A DNA stretch of 64,000 bases, taken from the NCBI RefSeq assembly GCF_026914265.1, contig NC_069128.1, positions 28,897,960-28,961,959 on the forward strand. Reading direction: 5' to 3'. Under the pieces are notes generated by a model. The model was not told the origin of the DNA and did no database searches. It saw nothing but the letters and a program-made list of their open reading frames with translations. Of the stretch, positions 10,708-22,015 are shown piece after piece (position 1 is the first letter of the stretch; every line of letters starts with the position of its first letter). The position numbers and the translations under genes are program-made. Source of the DNA: Mya arenaria (lineage: Eukaryota; Mollusca; Bivalvia; Myida; Myidae).

Positions 10708-13700
10708 GGGGGGGGGGGGGGGCTGTGCAGCCGAAGGATGTTTTGTTGTTCAGACAGCGAATTGGTTTCATATATATTAAAATCGAATGTCACGTTTCCA
10801 TTAATTTATCGGTTAACGGAAACCCCAGAGGATGTGCGCGAAGGTTCTTTTGAGAAGGATAGAGCGCAGACTTCGGAAGTTTTCTCGACAAGATGTCGGA
10901 GATCACCATAGCCTGGTTGGTTTTCAATCTGCTATAATTGATCAGGTTTTTATTGCCGATGATCTGAACTATTTGATAAGGGCTCCTTTATCATTCAGCT
11001 TTTGGACAAGCCTTTTTTTAGCATTATTTTTAAAAAGAAAAATGAGTTGTTGAACTGATGAAGATGAAACAGTTGAAGGAAATTAGTCAAATTCAAAATG
11101 CTTGTGCATACATGTACGCGGTTAGAGTTTGTAGGAAGGAATGATCTATCAACTCTATTACTAGCACATGTGGTCAAGCAAATATTCAACAGCTACCTAC
11201 AGTAACAGTATGTTCCATGAAACATAAAATGGTAAGTTCATTCTGTACTTTTTCAAGTCAAGGGAAGCTAGTGTTATAAAAAAAGATGGAAAAAGTAGTC
11301 CCGCGTTGTCTGCAAAGTGAAATGATCAAATGGAATCATTTCACTCGAGCCAGAGTGAAATGATCAAGTTATCATGCATCAATATTTTTCATTCATTCAT
11401 CGATGTGTATGAAATAAAAACAAATCATATGACTTGTGTACAGATAGAAGCATATTACCGATATTTTGGACCTTTTTAAGGTCGGAATTACGTGTGTAAT
11501 CAATTGTCTCTCTTTAAGGCCGTATAATTTTATGTTTTCGCATCAACCTCTAGTGTGCCCCTATACGTTTTCTAGTTATATTATCAATTACTGATGACAG
11601 AAATGAAAATTGAATATTTTTTCCAGATTATATCAGGTCGTTTACCCTGACTGTCGCATTAATAGGTAAGATTGTTAATTTTGTAATCAGCTCGTCAGTT
11701 TCACAAATATAAAAGTTGAAGTATTTTCAAAGCCTTGTGTTCGTCGCCGTCCGTTTCATTTTGCAAATCTTTGTACCGTGTTCATAGCTCTATTTTTTCA
11801 TAGCTTAGTTCAAGATATTCAATTAAAACGTTGAACGAATATGTTAACACATAAATCTTACGCCGATTGAGGATAAGAGTTAGTTCGTTGAAAATAATAG
11901 TACAACTAGATCTTGCTTTCTTTAGAAATGTACCTAATTTGCAATTTAGTTGACGACGTAAATGACGATTTTTTTCAAATATAATACATAGTGTGTGAAT
12001 ATTGTGCGCAATTTATCACCTGTTATACACTGATATAACATTTTTGAAAAACAATCAAAATGTATAAACATACTGCTTCCTCAACGATCATGGCGTTGCT
12101 GTAGTGATTCATATCAGAATTAAGCTGGCATAATTAAGTATTTAAAGTTTTTAAACCAAATTGAGGCAGATAACATCCGTTTGCTGTGCTTGCGTAAAGA
12201 GTTAGTGTCTCATTGAAAAGGTATCAGAAACATTTGGTGGTACCTTTTGTTGGCATTGGATTGCGACAATTTAATGTGGTTCTTGGGCATATTAAACGTA
12301 ACTGCTCGTCTTCTTAGGATTATAGTGATGGCAATTCGTAGCCAATTATTTATATTCGAGCCGATCAATAATATCTAACATCCGATCAAAGGCGAAAAAC
12401 ACACATTAGTTTGACCCTAGAATGCAACTGAAGTAGTATTTAAATCATGCAAAGGTCATAATTCAGAGCTGGTATTATAAATGTGAAGCTCCATGTTTTA
12501 TCGTTATAATTTAGGTAAAGTATCATTCATTTATGATGGTAATAAACTAAAATAAACATTTTTGGACACATTTAGGGAGTGTTTGCTCCTTTGCATCCAC
12601 ACGAGTAACCGGAATTTCACCAGGATACATATGTGACAAAGACGCCACTATAACATCCATAGCTAAGAACCAAGCCGTGAACAGCAGCCACTCCAACTGT
12701 GTTAAAGGCAGCGAGTATGGCCGTGAGACAGATGTCTCTTTTGTCGTCGCGAACTGCAATTTGACCGAGCCAACCAATTGGCAACGAGGAGTACAGGTAT
12801 GAAACTGCTTCCAGATGTTCTTGTTGAAGATTAAAATTTAATGATAGTGCGCACCGTTTATTTAGCAACATGAATTGGCATTGTGAATGTTTAGATCGCC
12901 TTATAAGTCCAAACGATATCCGATGGACAGATAAAATAAATATCATGTCAAGACGTTTATCTAACTGTTATTGAAACAATGTTGACGCGCTGATGAAGTT
13001 AATGATAATGTGTTTTTATGTTGAACTAGTAAATGTTGATCTAGTTAATGTTGATCTACTTAATGTTGATCTACTTAATGTTGATTTATTTAAGAGTGGT
13101 CAAGTAAAGTTGATCTATTTACTGTTGATCTAGTTAATGATGATCTTGTTAATGTTGATCTTCTTAATGTTGACCTAGTAAATGATGATCTAGTTAATGA
13201 TGACCTAGTTAATGGTGATCTAGTTAATGATGACCTAGTTAATGGTGATCTAGTTAATGATGACCTAGTTAATGGTGATCTAGTTAATGATGACCTAGTT
13301 AATGGTGATCTAGTTAATGATGATCTACTTAATGTTGATGTAGTAAATGTTGATCTAGTAAATGATGATCTAGTTAATGATGACCTAGTTAATGGTGATC
13401 TAGTTAATGATGTGGTGATCTAGTTAATGATGACCTAGTTAATGGTGATCTAGTTAATGATGACTTAGTAAATGTTGATCTAGTAAATGATGATCTACTT
13501 AATGTTGATCTAGTAAATGTTGATCTAGTAAATGATGATCTAGTTAATGATGACCTAGTTAATGGTGATCTAGTTAATGATGACCTAGTTAATGGTGATC
13601 TAGTTAATGATGACCTAGTTAATGGTGATCTAGTTAATGATGACCTAGTTAATGGTGATCTAGTTAATGATGACCTAGTTAATGGTGATCTACTTAAAGC

Positions 13701-16700
13701 TGCTCACTCACAGATTGAACGTTTTGACAACTTTTTATTTTTTGTCTTGGAACGAGCTTATTTTTGCGAAAATCCATGTAAACCAGTTATATAAGACTGC
13801 TGACAAAAAATTGGATCGCAATTTTTTTTATTTTAGTTCAAAAATTGATGTTTTATGCATTTTTCTTAAACCGTTAATAACGGTTTAAGCCATAAAACAT
13901 TAATTTTCGAACGGGAATATGAAGATCTACGATCTGATATTTTGTCAGCAATCTTATATCATTGGTTTGCAGATATTTACGCAAAAATGTGCTCCCTCTT
14001 AGACAAAAAATGAAAAGGTTGTAAAAATGGTATATCTGTGAGAGTGCAGCTTTAGTAAGGATCTACTAAATGTTGGCCAAGTTAATGTTGATGTACTCAA
14101 TGTTGATACACTGAGTGCTTATTCAGTAAAGGCTTAAGTTGGTGAACATGCACTATGTAAGTTGATGTAGTGAATGTTGATGTAGTGAATGTTGATGTAG
14201 TGAATGTTGATGTAGTGAATGTTGATGTAGTGAATGTTGATGTAGTGAATGTTGATGTAGTAAATGTTGATGTTGTGAATGTTGATGTAGTAAATGTTGA
14301 TGTAGTGAATGTTGTTGATGTAGTTAATGTTGATGTAGTGAATGTTGATGTAGTAAATGTTGATATAGTGAATGTTGATGTAGTGAATGTTGATGTAGTG
14401 AATGATGTAGTGATTGTTGATGTAGTGAATGTTGATGTAGTGAATGTTGATGTAGTAAATGTTGATGTAGTGAATGGTGATGTAGTAAATGTTGATGTAG
14501 TGAATGATGTAGTGAATGTTGATGTAGTGAATGTTGATGTAGTAAATGTTGATGTAGTGAATGTTAATAAAGTAAATGTTGATGTAGTGAATGTTGATAT
14601 AGTGAATGTTGATGTAGTTAATGTTGATGTAGTTAATGATGCTGATGTAATAAATGAATGATGTTGATGTAGTGAATGTAAATATAGTAAAAACTGATGT
14701 AGTGAATGTTGATGTAGTGAATGTTGATGTAGTGAATGTTGATGTAGTGAATGTTGATGTAGTAAATGTTGATGTAGTGAATGATGTTGATGTAGTGAAT
14801 GTTGATGTAGTAAATGTTGATGTAGTGAATGTTGATATAGTAAATGTTGATATAGTGAATGTTGATGTAGTGAATGTTGATGTAGTGAATGATGTAGTGA
14901 ATGTTGATGAAGTGAATGTTGATGTAGTTAATGTTGATGTAGTGAGTGTTGATGTAGTGTATGTTGTTGATGTAGTGAATGTTGATGTAGTGAATGTTGA
15001 TGTAGTGAATGTTGATGAAGTGAATGTTGATGTAGTTAATGTTGATGTAGTGAGTGTTGATGTAGTGTATGTTGTTGATGTAGTGAATGTTGATGTAGTG
15101 AATGTTGATGTAGTGAATGTTGATGTAGTGAATGTTGATATAGTGAATATTGATGTAGTAAATGTTGATGTAGTTATTGTTGATGTAGTGAGTGTTGATG
15201 AAGTGGATGTTTATGTACTGAATGTTGATGTATATAATGTTGATGTAGTGAATGTTGATGTAGTGAATGTTGATGTGTTGAATGTTGATTTAGTGAATGT
15301 TGATGTAGTGAATGATGTAGTGAATGTTGATGTAGTGAATGTTGATGTAGTGAATGTTGATGTAGTAAATGTTGATGTAGTGAATGTTGATGTAGTAAAT
15401 GTTGATGTAGTGAATGTTGATGTAGTGAATGTTGATGTAGTGAATGTTGATGTAGTGAATGTTGATGTAGTAAATGTTGATGTGGTGAATGTTGATGTAG
15501 TGAATGTTGATGTAGTGATTGTCGAAGTAGTGAATGTTGATGTGGTGAATGTTGATGTAGTGAATGTTGATGTAGTTAATATTTTTGCAGTGTATGTCGA
15601 TGTGGTAAATATTATCAAGTATATGACTATAAAGTTAATGTAAATTAAGTAAATGTTGATGTAGTGAATATGTATGTGGTTTATGTTGATATAATCTATG
15701 TTGACACATGAATGTTGATGAAATCAATGTTGATATACTTAATTTCAATATATTTAATTTTGATGTCGTTAATGTTGGTTTTGTTAATTCATTAACTTAT
15801 TGTTAATCTTGTTATCGTTGTTGAATGTAATGTTGACTTTATTTCATTTTGATTAAGATGGTTGATGTTGTAAAGATTGACTTGGTGAATGTTGATGTTC
15901 TTTAATGTTTATGTACATAATAAAATTCATTTGTTGTTGATATAGTGAATTTTACATTTGTTTATGTTGTTAATTTTGATGGTTTTAATGTTTATGTACT
16001 TGGCTTTATCGACTCCAGGTCAATTTTGAATGAATAATGTTGGACGCTATCTCAAGTCATGGGGCTCTAGTTAGCTCAAGTCATAAAGCTTTAGCTAGCT
16101 GAAGTTATAGAGCTCTAGCTTGTTCAAGTTATGGAGCTCTTGCTAGTTCATATCATAGAGCTATAGCTAGCTCAAGTCATAGAGCTCTAGCTAGCTCAAG
16201 TCATGGAGCTCTAGCTAGCTCAAATCATGGAGCTCTAGCTAGCTCAAGTCATGTAGCTCTAGCTTGCCCAAGTCATGTAGCTCTAGCTAGCTCAAGTCAT
16301 GTAACTCTAGCTATCTCTAGTCATGGAGCTCTAGCTAGCTCAAGTCAAGTAGCCCTAGCTAGCTCATACCATAGAGCTCAAGCTAGTTCAAGACATAGAA
16401 ATATCCCATAAAAAACATAAATGAACTGGCCAGAGTCATATTTATCAAGTAAGCGTTTTAGGGTTTTGGGTCCTATATTGTCAAAATATTGGCTTATTTA
16501 TTTCGCTGCAGGTAATGCCTAATTGTGGTCAGATTCCAATGTTCTCTCCAATCGCCACATTTTACCATGGCAACAACACGTATACAACGTCCGGTGGAGA
16601 GTGTGGCGTTCTGCTCGAATGCCTTGACAATGGGTTTATGGTGAGGTTTAGCTGGTATAACTACCGAAGAAAGTATTCTTATAATATTGGTTTCGTCAAT

Positions 16701-17425
16701 TATAAGTTTATTTTAATAAGAGCTTTCTGAAAGGAACCTAATATCCACATTAACATTGACAATGCTCTTATGTTTAGCAAGTCCAACGACTCTTTTTGCT
16801 GATGAGTTTCAACGAGTGTACCCAAGGATTTCGTAAGATGAAGATTTTCAGTTTATGTTTAAAGCTGCACTCTCACAGATTTACCCTTTTTACCACTTTT
16901 TTATTTTATGTCTTAGAAAGAGCATTTTTTTTGCATACTTAACTGCAAACCAATGATATATGACTGCTGACAAAAAATCAGATCGCAGAATTTCATATTT
17001 CCATTCGAAATTAATGTTTTATGGCTTAAACTGTTACTTACGGTTTAAGAAAAAAGCATTAAAAACATCAAGTTTTGAACATAAATATGAAATTCTCAAA
17101 TCGGATTTTTTGGTCAGCAGTCTTATTTAACTGGTTTCCATGGATTATCGCCAAAATTGGCTCGTTCCAAGACAAAAAATAAAAAAAGTGGTCAAAACGT
17201 TTAATCTGTGAGAGTGCAGCTTTAATGTCACAATTTAGATAGTTTATTGGAAAATGCGATCGTTCGATAAATGTCTTGATAAGATTATTATTTATATTAT
17301 TTTGAAATTAATTTTGATTACAATTTCAGATGGCGCTTCAAACATGCAGCCTCGCCCCTGAAATTGTCGTTATTAACGGCACTGGTTTCAACCTAAACCC
17401 AAAGATATACTTCGTAATTACTTAA
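9824..17425 (+). CDS. secreted Cys-rich glycoprotein, possibly NlpC/P60-like fold (5 exons, 167 aa)
   Basis: Exons are 9824-9842, 11627-11665, 12576-12796, 16512-16640 and 17330-17425. All introns are GT-AG and the phases (1, 1, 0, 0) agree, ending in TAA. The N-terminus MADEMFDYIRSFTLTVALIG then SVCSFAS looks like a signal peptide; an alternative start is the second ATG at 9836. The mature part has many Cys and four N-glycosylation sequons (NSS, NLT, NNT, NGT). The stretch NWQRGVQVMPNCGQIP, then IATFYHGN, GVLLECLDNGF and a C-terminal NPKIYFVIT recalls small secreted amidase-like proteins of the BPSL0067 or NlpC/P60 type. In those a His-Ala pair normally precedes the 'FL.C' strand; here the position reads GGEC, so activity may be lost. 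This family call is from memory and weak. Exon 1 rests only on phase, splice signals and an in-frame stop just upstream of exon 2. AATAAA follows the stop at about 17442. Confidence 0.6.
10052..10212. repeat. foldback element in intron 1
   Basis: The two halves are inverted copies. The left arm 'atttgttgaactcagtgtag' pairs with right arm 'ctttacactaaattcaacaa'. The inner arms 'tcacgagtgtcacagaaaaa' and 'tttttcctgtgaccccgagt' also pair, so nearly the whole 160 bp can fold back. It is typical of a small MITE. Confidence 0.75.
10677..10722. repeat. T30-G16 homopolymer junction
   Basis: Thirty T directly followed by sixteen G, in intron 1 of the secreted-protein gene. It makes several spurious low-complexity open frames. 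Confidence 0.95.
13024..13693. repeat. 15-bp minisatellite, subfamily I (30-bp dimer order)
   Basis: The basic unit is 'gttgatctagttaat' (15 bp). Much of the array is a 30-bp dimer in which 'gatgacctagttaat' alternates with 'ggtgatctagttaat'. The left edge is more variable ('gttgatctacttaat'). It lies in intron 3 and is cut off on its right by a foldback element. Confidence 0.95.
13694..14055. mobile_element. long palindromic MITE, family C, copy 1
   Basis: The ends are inverted: 'ttaaagctgctcactcacag' and, at the right, the complement of 'ctaaagctgcactctcacag'. The centre is palindromic around 'aaaccgttaataacggttt', and intermediate stretches also pair, so the whole 360 bp is an imperfect foldback. 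It sits inside the 15-bp minisatellite. A second copy is in intron 4 at 16859-17224. Confidence 0.85.
14057..16030. repeat. 15-bp minisatellite, subfamily II, with a decayed right flank
   Basis: From about 14160 to 15640 the unit is 'gttgatgtagtgaat' with few variants (occasional 12-bp or 18-bp units that keep a multiple of three). From 15640 to about 16030 the same unit can still be traced but decays progressively. It differs from subfamily I at two positions ('gatctagtt' versus 'gatgtagtg'). Because the unit is 15 bp without a stop, it reads as an endless NVDVV pentapeptide on the plus strand and TTSTF on the minus strand. This is not evidence of a gene. Confidence 0.95.
16042..16395. repeat. 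24-bp minisatellite rich in CTAG/AGCT
   Basis: Tandem repeats of 'agctctagctagctcaagtc' + 'atgg' (24 bp), about 14 copies with scattered changes. Each unit contains overlapping palindromes AGCT and CTAG. It is the third distinct array in intron 3, ending about 115 bp before exon 4. Confidence 0.92.
16859..17224. mobile_element. long palindromic MITE, family C, copy 2
   Basis: Starts 'ttaaagctgcactctcacag' and ends with its inverted complement 'ctgtgagagtgcagctttaa'. Internal halves pair as in copy 1 (13694-14055). Ends in TTAA on both sides, which might mark a TTAA-type target, though copy 1 keeps TTAA only on its left. It lies in intron 4. Confidence 0.85.
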
Positions 17426-17666
17426 ATAGTTAAACGGGTTAAATAAACGGTGATTTACACTTCATCTTCCTTCTGAATGTGTTAATAAAAACATATGTTT
17501 TAAGTTGTATGTCTTCCAGCGAAATAAATGATTGAAATGATTGAATATCCATCCATTAGCATCCAGAGTGTCGACTATATCTTATAGATATTAGCCAACA
17601 GATCATTGCATGTTTGTAATGATATCATCTCAACATATCTGCGAATTCTCGCCACGCGTCGTCTAA

Positions 17667-17914
17667 TGAAGGAATGAATTGCGTGATTGATGGCATCCTC
17701 GGGATATGAACGTAATTGGGCTGGTCAAAGTGTGTTAAGTCCGAAGGACTGCATAATACAACCAATAACAGGATCAACAATTTTCATGTATATTGTTATG
17801 CGGTGAAATTGCGATCCGAACATATCCGAAGATGTTGCGTTCATCGGGTGATAACAGCAATTGCCGAAAGGCAGGTCATTTAAAGAATAGAGGTTGAGGT
17901 GTAAATATTTATAG
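17667..17914. repeat. interspersed repeat family D, copy 1
   Basis: Matches the two halves of 47622-48165. Shared strings include 'aaggaatgaattgcg', 'aattgggctggtcaaagtgt', 'tatccgaagatgttgcgttc', 'caattgccgaaaggcag' and 'gaggtgtaaatattta'. Here the two halves are contiguous. Confidence 0.85.
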
Positions 17915-17989
17915 CTTTACCAGCATATGAAATGTGTAAGCCATGTATATTGACCATGTGATCACCGTTTCATCGTTTTAATACAAAAG

Positions 17990-18130
17990 TACAATAATGA
18001 CAACAGGGACAAGCCCCGTAGTCGGATATAAAAACAAACCCTGTTTAGGGGCACAAGGTAAGATACCATACAAAAAAACCCCGTAAAACACAAACATCTT
18101 AATACCACATACTCAAATACAACAAGGCAA
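17990..18130. repeat. interspersed repeat family I, copy 1
   Basis: 'acaacagggacaagccccgt' through 'aggggcacaagg' resembles 'actacagggataagtccagc' through 'agggacacaagg' at 23850-23912, with the same order and spacing of blocks. Confidence 0.5.
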
Positions 18131-18465
18131 CAAAGTGTTACAATATGGCTAATAGAGCTGTGACATTTGTTAGCTGATTTGTTGGTCGAATTCGGAAAAT
18201 TAATCATCTTCGTATTTAAGCTCTGCAGTAGCACTGGCGCGGCAACGATAATTGGAAGATCTGTAGATAAACAACAACAGTCTTGCCATGAATGTTGCCC
18301 CAAAAACATGATGCAATGAGCAGAAAATATAAAACAGTCAGTCTACCGTTATAACTTCTGTAGGAGCACTTCGCCCTTTATACATATTACATTTTCAAAA
18401 CAAAACACGATGCATAACAACGTCTTTATTTAAGTTTATTTTTTGAAGTGTCAATGTAATCGACT

Positions 18466-18750
18466 TGGGGATGTATTCAATAAGCAACTAGGATTAATGT
18501 TAAATTTAAGATTGTTACGATTTGCCTGTATATTTAACTGACCAATAGGCTGAATGGAATCACTAAGGCATGTCTTAGGATGAGGATATACTGGCCCTGG
18601 GCTGGTATTCAATATTGGTCTTAATTTGATTTAAGAACGATGTAGCTAATCGGATTACTTGTTATAAATAACTGACCAATAGAGTTAATAAAGTCAAAGA
18701 TGTATGACCATAATATTTACTTAAGTTGAATTTTAAATACCACCCCTGGT
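18466..18750. repeat. foldback/MITE-like repeat pair
   Basis: The segment 18596-18750 begins 'cctgggctggtattcaatat' and ends with the inverted 'attttaaataccacccctgg'. The preceding half (18466-18600) looks like a diverged copy: 'ggatgtattcaataagcaac', then 'ctgaccaatag', which recurs in the second copy. Confidence 0.55.
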
Positions 18751-18751
18751 A

Positions 18752-21665
18752 GTGTCAGGGAAGTCCGGATGCAGTTTTAGTTGAATTCCTAAACTTTTCA
18801 TAACAGATGCCTGCGCCGACCAATCACGCTTAAACATTTTATTCAAATTTCCGTTGATAATGCTCATCAAGAACATCGCATCGATTGTTTGTATGGTTAT
18901 CTCACAATGCCTTTCGACTCAATAATGTTTTTCATCACCTCATTTCAATACTGTTCATTTCCCAAGCTAAGCACATTTTTGGAAAATATCACGTCCCCAC
19001 GTAAATAAGTCAGCGAAAACAATGAGGTAATACTAAGAGCAAGGGCTATGTGACAACATTGCAGTTCACTAAAGCATTAGAAAGCTATTTAAACCAACTA
19101 ATCTTAATTATAAGTCAGCTACCAAAGGCCAAATATTGTGCGTATAATTTTGATATTGTTAGTACATCTGTATTGTTGGTACATTCAGATAGTATAGTCC
19201 ATTAGTTTTTAACAAAATTCGGAACGCCATGTTTGTATCCATATAATACGGAAAAACTTGAGGCATTATTTGTTGTGTTTACAACAAGAAATAAAAACAG
19301 TTTTACGGTTCATTACTAGTACTTGAGAACAGTTATTGAGAACTACTGTGAGAGCATGCAGCATGTAGTAGTACAGAGGCGTGGCTTATCAGCAAGATGT
19401 GTCGCTATTGGCTGAAGTTAAATACACAACATTATTCACGTATAAACATACTCTTTCTATGCACTGGAAGCGATGTTGAATTTGATAAAAAATGAATTTA
19501 TATATATATCAAATAGTGATCATTGCTTTTTAGATATAAAATTCAACATTCCAAATATAAATATAAACCATTCAGTTCAGCTAAAACTTTTATTTTACAA
19601 ATATTCCAACATACTGTGAGATTGAAATTGTATATAGATAGTGTCCGAGATCCTTTGAATACCCTTTTCAGTATTTACTCTTTAAAACTTTCTTGTCAGA
19701 TACATAACATTTATATTCGCAGGTTTTACGTTGTCTAACATGGCTTGCCAAGAAAGTACTTCTTCTTTTTTTGTAATTTTGGTAAAGAAAAGAAGCGGTC
19801 GTATAGAAAAATAAAAAAAACAACAACAACTGCTTTGTCATTTTCTCAAAAACTGCTGCAGTTATAAATAACTTATATAAATGATAAATCAATCGAACAT
19901 CTTTGTCTTTTTAATCGATGTATTCCCTGAATTATTTTTATACAATATTTTTAAAGTCTTAGACTGCCAAATCAGACAAGGTGCTAGATTAAATGTATGT
20001 TGTGATTATGTTTTGTCAATTTTGGTGAAATGTTCACGATTAATTGTAATGTAAAATCTCCAATTCGATGTTCAATCATAACGTTCAAGTACAATCTATC
20101 CAAGTGTTTCAAAGGGTCAGTTTTTGTTATTTTACCTGATCAATATGTTTACTATATGACCAGTATTATGATTGTGAAACATAGTTGTTTTATGAGAAAC
20201 TAGGTACGAATGGGATCATTTTCATAAAATACTCTTCTCCATTTATCGTGAATATGAGATTTCAGAAATTCTATCGGTAGTTTAAAGCCAATTATCCTGT
20301 GTTACCAACTATGAGTTGGAAACGCACAAGCGGATTTAGGGGAAGGAGGAGGGGGTGCACCTGGCGCGCGTCGCCATGCAAATCGTCCGGTTTTTCTCTT
20401 TTTTTGTCATCAATATCGCAGACAAAAAGTAATACTACATTCTTAACCAACACAATTGTGATAAAAACATGCACTTCATTACCTTTAAACGGCAAAACAA
20501 TATAACTATTTGTTCGCTAGTGATTTTTGATGGTTTGGAAACATTGACGACATTTCGATAGTTGTGTTTTGTATGTTGTTTTGTAGCCCTGTGTCTCTTG
20601 TTTATGGATTGTTTGGCCTTAATTATTGTTAGTTTAAACTTGAGTTTTATTTAGTTAAAGTTCACCTGGCTTGTTCCGGTGCTTTGTTTCAACATGCACA
20701 GTTGATATTTCCCGCCAGCCTATACTGTATTTATCCACATTTAGGCAACTCATTAATCTAATGAAGGCAAAAAACGCAATTGGTATTGCCTTTATTAGAT
20801 CTTTATCTTAGACCGCGATTGATGCTTGTTCTTTTATACTCGTTTTTCCATAATTTTGTTGCGAATAATACTTCGGGGCTTCAAAATAAAATATTTCTGT
20901 AAAATAATACGCCAAATCCCTGACAGCTGTAGTCGTGTTTCTCTATTAACTAGCCATAGATGCTGAATCTTAAGTCACGACCATTAGATGCCCCAAAACG
21001 TTGAAATGCTGAGCTCTTATGCTAGCAGTAGTAACAACAGCATACATGTAATTAACTCATAAAATAAGGCACATGTTCAACTGTAAATTTTAAGCATTGA
21101 ATAAAGCAGATATTATTTAATATTAAAACGTAAAACATGTCAAAAGACATCAAACGTACACCACGTGGAATTCATACTTAAGGTTCTTCTGCCAAGTTAC
21201 ATTGCAGTAAAGCAAATTTGGCATGTGCTTTCCGTTCGTTACTGCAGCAACGTAGACATGCAATCAAATGATCGTGCATGTATTGTTTTGTGGCATCATA
21301 ATGTTAGGTGTTATTCATTGCCATAAACTGTTATCGCTGCGCAAAAGCTTGGTTTTAGTTTTGCCATGTGATCTGCATTATATGTGTCACTACAAAGCAA
21401 CATGAGGAAAACGCGGTGAATTGTATTTGATAAATGTTCATGTTCATTCCTCGCTATAAGAAGACGAAATGATTTAATATGATCTGTTTTAAAAAAAGCA
21501 GCCCCCTACAGCAAATACTCGAGGGCAAACTAAAAATATTTCATCCATTTGAAATTTATAACTGTATCAAATGTTGCAGTTCATTTGGTACTGATTGCTC
21601 TATACGCATTATGGCCCCTCCCATCAACATATACAACAACAGGTGCCTGACGATTCCCATTCCAG
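18752..21665. other. no gene recognised
   Basis: Short open frames only. 20330-20395 is a GC-rich island ('ggaggagggggtgcacctgg' and nearby) that looks like a fragment of an interspersed repeat. Nothing else stands out. Confidence 0.4.
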
Positions 21666-22015
21666 GGAAACATCGCATTCGGAACTCCTCTGCCATTTTA
21701 TCGAAAACAACCTCGGATGTATTTGGACGGTTTACATACTCAAAAAGTGGTACGTTTAAGTCCGCTGCAAGTAAATCGCGTAGTAATTTTATTTAGCAGT
21801 TAAATTTTATGACTTAACTCTTGGTCATTGTTTGCAATAATACACCTCACTGGCAATTAAGAATTTAAACTTAAATCAATAAATTCAACTCTAAAACACT
21901 ACATTTAATTAATGATATAATTAAAAAAAATACGCACTACTTCAACTGATGTACCGGCATACATCCTAAGTTGTTTCCGATAAAATGGCCGAGAAGTTCC
22001 GAATGGGAAACATCG
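21666..22015. mobile_element. MULE-like MITE family E, copy 1 (330 bp) with perfect 10-bp target duplication
   Basis: The element 21676-22005 starts 'cattcggaactcctctgcca' and ends with the inverted 'ggccgagaagttccgaatg'. It is flanked on both sides by 'ggaaacatcg' (21666-21675 and 22006-22015), a perfect direct repeat. A second copy, in the other orientation, is at 59343-59682. Target duplications of 9-10 bp with long TIRs are the hallmark of Mutator-like elements. No transposase is encoded. Confidence 0.88.

Noticed and set aside
10583..10911. Phe/Gly- and Lys/Pro-run open frames
   Set aside because: They are produced by the T30-G16 homopolymers; no splice or domain support.
14170..15643. 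Long plus-strand open frames encoding hundreds of NVDVV pentapeptides
   Set aside because: The 15-bp repeat unit has no stop in this frame, so an open frame is automatic. It lies inside an intron and the opposite strand is equally open (TTSTF).
17962..18309. 115-codon minus-strand ORF with hydrophobic stretches
   Set aside because: Overlaps interspersed repeat I, and hydrophobicity follows from AT-rich composition.
21479..21796. 105-codon plus-strand ORF
   Set aside because: Its second half is the MULE-like MITE, including its TIR; no domain was recognised.
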